From assembly GCA_028285005.1 (NCBI GenBank), contig JANQQP010000043.1, positions 124,001 through 188,000 on the forward strand: a DNA stretch of 64,000 nucleotides. The letters run 5' to 3'. This DNA is from Dehalococcoidia bacterium. Its GTDB lineage: Bacteria > Chloroflexota > Dehalococcoidia > Lucifugimonadales > Lucifugimonadaceae. Position 1 is the first letter of the stretch; each line of letters opens with the position of its first letter. The notes beneath the pieces were generated by a model that was given only the letters and a program-made list of their open reading frames with translations, was not told where the DNA came from and did not search any database. Both the position numbers and the translations under genes were made by a program. Below are positions 61,244 through 64,000 of the stretch, in pieces.

Positions 61244-64000
61244 ATGTACTTCAATAGACGGCTCTGGACATATACCCGCGGATTCCGCACACAACTTGCG
61301 GTATCGGTGCTCTTCAGCCTGCTAACGGCGGCAGCCGGCGTCGCTCGACTTGCTTTGCTGGGTGTTGTGCTGGCAAGAGTGATCGAAGGTGACTCTCTCA
61401 GCGACATCACGCCGTGGATCATCGCGGCTGCTGCGACGATCCTGCTCAGATCGATCCTTCAGTACGAAAAGGAGATGTCGGCGCACAGAGTTGCAGCCGC
61501 TATCCAACTCAGCCTCAGAAACAGGCTCTACGAGCAGGCGATTGGGCTTGGCCCCGCCTACTTCACGCAGGAACGCACAGGCGATTCGATGCTCACGCTG
61601 GTTGACGGTGTCGAGCAGCTCGAGACGTTCTTCGGTCAGTACATCGTCCAGCTATTCACAGCCGCGCTGACTCCGATTGGGATCTTCCTGTACCTGATCT
61701 TCCTGGACGTTCCGACAGCACTGGTCGCCCTGTTGTTTGCGGTCCTGACACTCATCGCCCCTTCGCTCTTTCACAAGTGGAATAGTTCCAGCAGCGTCCG
61801 GCGACGCGATGCCTACGGTGCATTCGGCGCGGAGTTCCTGGACTCGGTCCAGGGTCTGGCGACGCTCAAGGCTTTCGGACAGGGAAAAACGCGTGGACGG
61901 ATGCTCGCTGAGCGGGCGCACGAGGTGTTCAGGACCACTATGTGGGTCCTGGCTACGAACGCCGGATCACTGGGAGTGACTATCGCCGGTATTGCGGTCG
62001 GGAGCGCTGCGCTGCTGGCCGTTGGCGCTGTTCGGTTCTCGGCCGGCGAGATGTCGCTGGCTGCTCTGCTCATTGTGTTGATGCTCGGCATCGAGCTTTT
62101 CCGGCCGTTCCGCGAGCTGAGCCAGCTGTTTCACCAGGGAATGAACGGGCTTTCTGCGAGCCAGGGAGTCTTCAGGCTGCTGGACGGCAAGCCGGTTGTT
62201 GCCGACACGGTGCAGCCTGAAGGCAGGAGCCTGGAGCCTTCGATCGAGTTCAGCGAAGTCACATTCGGCTATCCAAACTCAAGTCGAACCGCACTGAGAG
62301 ATGTCTCATTCAAGTTGCGCCCGGGTGAGCGAGTTGGTGTTGCCGGGGAGAGCGGCGCTGGCAAGACCTCGATCATCAGATTGCTGCTCCGGTTCTATGA
62401 CCCCGACGGTGGAACCGTCCGGCTCGGCGGCGTTGACGTGGATCAGCTTTCACTTTCGGAGCTGAGATCAATGATTGCTGTCGTTTCACAGGACACTTAT
62501 CTGTTCCACGGCACTGTGAAAGACAATCTGCTGTTCGGTAATCCGGGCAGTACGCAGGCGCAGCTGGAACACGCGGCCCAACTGGCCAACGCACATGAGT
62601 TCATCATGTCTCTGCCGGAAGGCTATGACACCTTGATCGGCGAACGCGGAGTGCGCCTTTCTGGAGGTCAGCGACAGCGGATCGCCATCGCCCGCGCTCT
62701 GCTGCGAGATGCGCCGATCCTTGTCCTTGATGAGGCGCTGTCTGCGGTAGATGCGGAGAATGAGCACGCTATCCAGCAGGCTCTGGACCGGCTGATGGAA
62801 GGGCGTACCACTCTGGTGATCGCCCACCGTCTCTCCAGCCTTCGGAACGCGGACCGGACCCTCGTCATCCAGGATGGCAGGCTGATCGAAACCGGCTCGC
62901 ACGATCAGCTGATGACTGCTGACGGGGCCTACGCGGCCTTAATGAAGGAACAGGTGGAAGAGTCTGCATTGGCGTCGAACGGCGCAGTCAGAGCTAACGG
63001 TGTTGCAACAGGTGTTGACGATCGCAACGTGCGGCGAAGCACCGATAGCGCACATGAAAAGTTTGATGGACCCGATCACCTGGCGCCGACCGATGCCATC
63101 CTGAAGGCGCAGGGCCTTGGTTGGATTGCGGCCACACGCGTGCTTCTCGCGTTGATTTCACCCTGGAAGTTCAAGCTCACTTTGAGCTTCGTTTCCGGTG
63201 TGCTGAGATTCGTGACCCTCATTGGCGTCGGCGTGCTCTCCGCCCTGGCCGTCGCAAGAGTGACCGACGGCGAACCGTTTGGCTGGCTGCTGACCGGTCT
63301 ATTCATCCTTGCTCCAGTGAGCGCCCTGCTGCATTGGGGAGAGAACTGGGTGTCGCACGATGCTGCGTTCCGGCTGCTTTCGGAGATGCGTATCGCGCTC
63401 TATAACAAGCTCGAGCGTCTGGCTCCGGCGTATATGGTGCGCAGGCGGACCGGTGACCTAGTCTCGATGGCGACCCAGGACGTGGAGACCGTTGAGTACT
63501 TTTTCGCCCACATAGTTGCGCCTGCTTTCGTCGCGATCGTGGTGCCTGCCGCTGTCGTGATCACTCTGCTCTTCATTGGCTGGCCGCTTGCACTGGTGCT
63601 CGTCCCGTTCCTGGTGATCGTTGCCATCAGTCCGATCGTTTCCAGAGACCGCGTCGACCGCCTTGGCTCTCGTTCGCGTGAACAGCTGGGTGAGTTGAAC
63701 GCGCATGTTGTCGACACTATCCAGGGAATGCACGAGGTGGCGGCGTTCCAGCGAGGACCGGAGAGACAGCACGAGTTCGATGCGCTGGCGAAGGAATATG
63801 TAACAGTCCGCGTTCCGTTCTTCCGCGAATTGACCCTGCAGAAGGTGTTCCTTGAGGCTGCCACAGGGTTCGGCGGTTTGGTTGTCGCCATCGTCGGCGC
63901 ATCGCTGGTGACTGGAGGCTCGGTCGAATCGAATCTGCTGCCACTGGCTTCGCTAATCGCCATGGCGGCATTTCTACCCATTTCGGAGATCGCCAATATC
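61244..64000 (+). CDS. Fused double ABC exporter (TMD-NBD-TMD-), truncated at the window edge
   Basis: At least 919 residues, open at the right edge. The first half is a complete exporter: six-helix membrane domain (MYFNRRLWTYTRGFRTQ), then an ATPase with Walker A GESGAGKTS, signature LSGGQRQRIAIARALL and Walker B ILVLDEA. A linker of about 50 residues follows, then a second membrane domain. The second ATPase must lie beyond 64000. The pattern resembles fused CydDC-type or heterodimeric multidrug/lipid exporters. ATG 61244 starts the frame; a stop directly precedes any earlier choice. Confidence 0.92.
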   Translation, partial: MYFNRRLWTYTRGFRTQLAVSVLFSLLTAAAGVARLALLGVVLARVIEGDSLSDITPWIIAAAATILLRSILQYEKEMSAHRVAAAIQLSLRNRLYEQAIGLGPAYFTQERTGDSMLTLVDGVEQLETFFGQYIVQLFTAALTPIGIFLYLIFLDVPTALVALLFAVLTLIAPSLFHKWNSSSSVRRRDAYGAFGAEFLDSVQGLATLKAFGQGKTRGRMLAERAHEVFRTTMWVLATNAGSLGVTIAGIAVGSAALLAVGAVRFSAGEMSLAALLIVLMLGIELFRPFRELSQLFHQGMNGLSASQGVFRLLDGKPVVADTVQPEGRSLEPSIEFSEVTFGYPNSSRTALRDVSFKLRPGERVGVAGESGAGKTSIIRLLLRFYDPDGGTVRLGGVDVDQLSLSELRSMIAVVSQDTYLFHGTVKDNLLFGNPGSTQAQLEHAAQLANAHEFIMSLPEGYDTLIGERGVRLSGGQRQRIAIARALLRDAPILVLDEALSAVDAENEHAIQQALDRLMEGRTTLVIAHRLSSLRNADRTLVIQDGRLIETGSHDQLMTADGAYAALMKEQVEESALASNGAVRANGVATGVDDRNVRRSTDSAHEKFDGPDHLAPTDAILKAQGLGWIAATRVLLALISPWKFKLTLSFVSGVLRFVTLIGVGVLSALAVARVTDGEPFGWLLTGLFILAPVSALLHWGENWVSHDAAFRLLSEMRIALYNKLERLAPAYMVRRRTGDLVSMATQDVETVEYFFAHIVAPAFVAIVVPAAVVITLLFIGWPLALVLVPFLVIVAISPIVSRDRVDRLGSRSREQLGELNAHVVDTIQGMHEVAAFQRGPERQHEFDALAKEYVTVRVPFFRELTLQKVFLEAATGFGGLVVAIVGASLVTGGSVESNLLPLASLIAMAAFLPISEIANI

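Overview
The window is about 64 kb of gene-dense bacterial chromosome (GC moderately high, intergenic gaps usually under 200 bp, convergent genes often ending within a few bases of each other). The gene content suggests a Chloroflexota genome, most likely a marine SAR202/Dehalococcoidia-like lineage. The pointers are a very large DUF2298 (Chlor_Arch_YYY) membrane protein, an enolase-superfamily dehydratase, paired molybdenum-hydroxylase large subunits, acyl-CoA dehydrogenases with an electron-transfer flavoprotein, formylglycine sulfatases, and several Thr/Pro-rich lipoproteins. This assignment is an inference; there is no rRNA in the window.

Layout. 1-7.7 kb: a truncated sulfatase overlapping an M1 aminopeptidase, a tandem-fused 3-hydroxyacyl-CoA dehydrogenase, a small membrane protein, a mandelate racemase/muconate lactonizing family enzyme and a HAD phosphatase. 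7.7-16.2 kb: ComF, long-form ribosome hibernation factor, the 1481-residue glycosyltransferase/DUF2298 membrane protein, an M16 peptidase, an XRE regulator and a stand-alone AsnC ligand-binding domain. 16.3-26.9 kb: a pair of acyl-CoA dehydrogenases, a HIT protein, then a molybdenum hydroxylase cluster (medium FAD subunit, small 2Fe-2S subunit and two consecutive large subunits) preceded by a strongly structured leader, then a second sulfatase. 27-29.8 kb: a pterin/folate operon (MoaD-like protein, FolE, pteridine-reductase-like SDR, second SDR, FolB). 30-35 kb: a LarA-like protein, an ECF42-type sigma factor in an operon with three DGPF (YCII-related) proteins, and a serine hydrolase. 35-50 kb: a lipoprotein trypsin-like protease, nucleotidyltransferase, cytidylate-kinase-like protein, TetR regulator, HPP-family membrane protein, HflKC, two divergently transcribed putative zinc metallopeptidases, EtfAB, RsmG and a flippase-like LPG-synthase transmembrane protein.

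50.2-about 59 kb is the accessory part. A tRNA-Ala(GGC) gene abuts a large serine recombinase whose open frame runs antisense through the tRNA, the mark of a site-specific insertion at the tRNA 3' end. Next come an HTH protein, a very AT-rich segment, a small possible gene, a cluster of GTTCA/TGAAC repeats, and a Zot/FtsK-like P-loop ATPase separated by a single in-frame TAG from a helix-turn-helix tail. Beyond these is a divergent pair: a small protein and a 1332-residue protein with a CHAT caspase-like protease domain, a STAND (NB-ARC-like) NTPase and four 48-residue TPR units. That last protein has the architecture of a bacterial NLR/caspase-type immune effector and is the best candidate here for an undescribed defence system.

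59-64 kb returns to ordinary genes: an ArsR/CadC-type metal sensor with its operator, a cation diffusion facilitator, two small conserved proteins, and a fused double ABC exporter that runs off the right edge. Catabolic themes fit together: beta-oxidation-like dehydrogenases deliver electrons to EtfAB, while the molybdenum hydroxylases, the enolase-family enzyme and the sulfatases suggest use of oxidised or recalcitrant organic matter.
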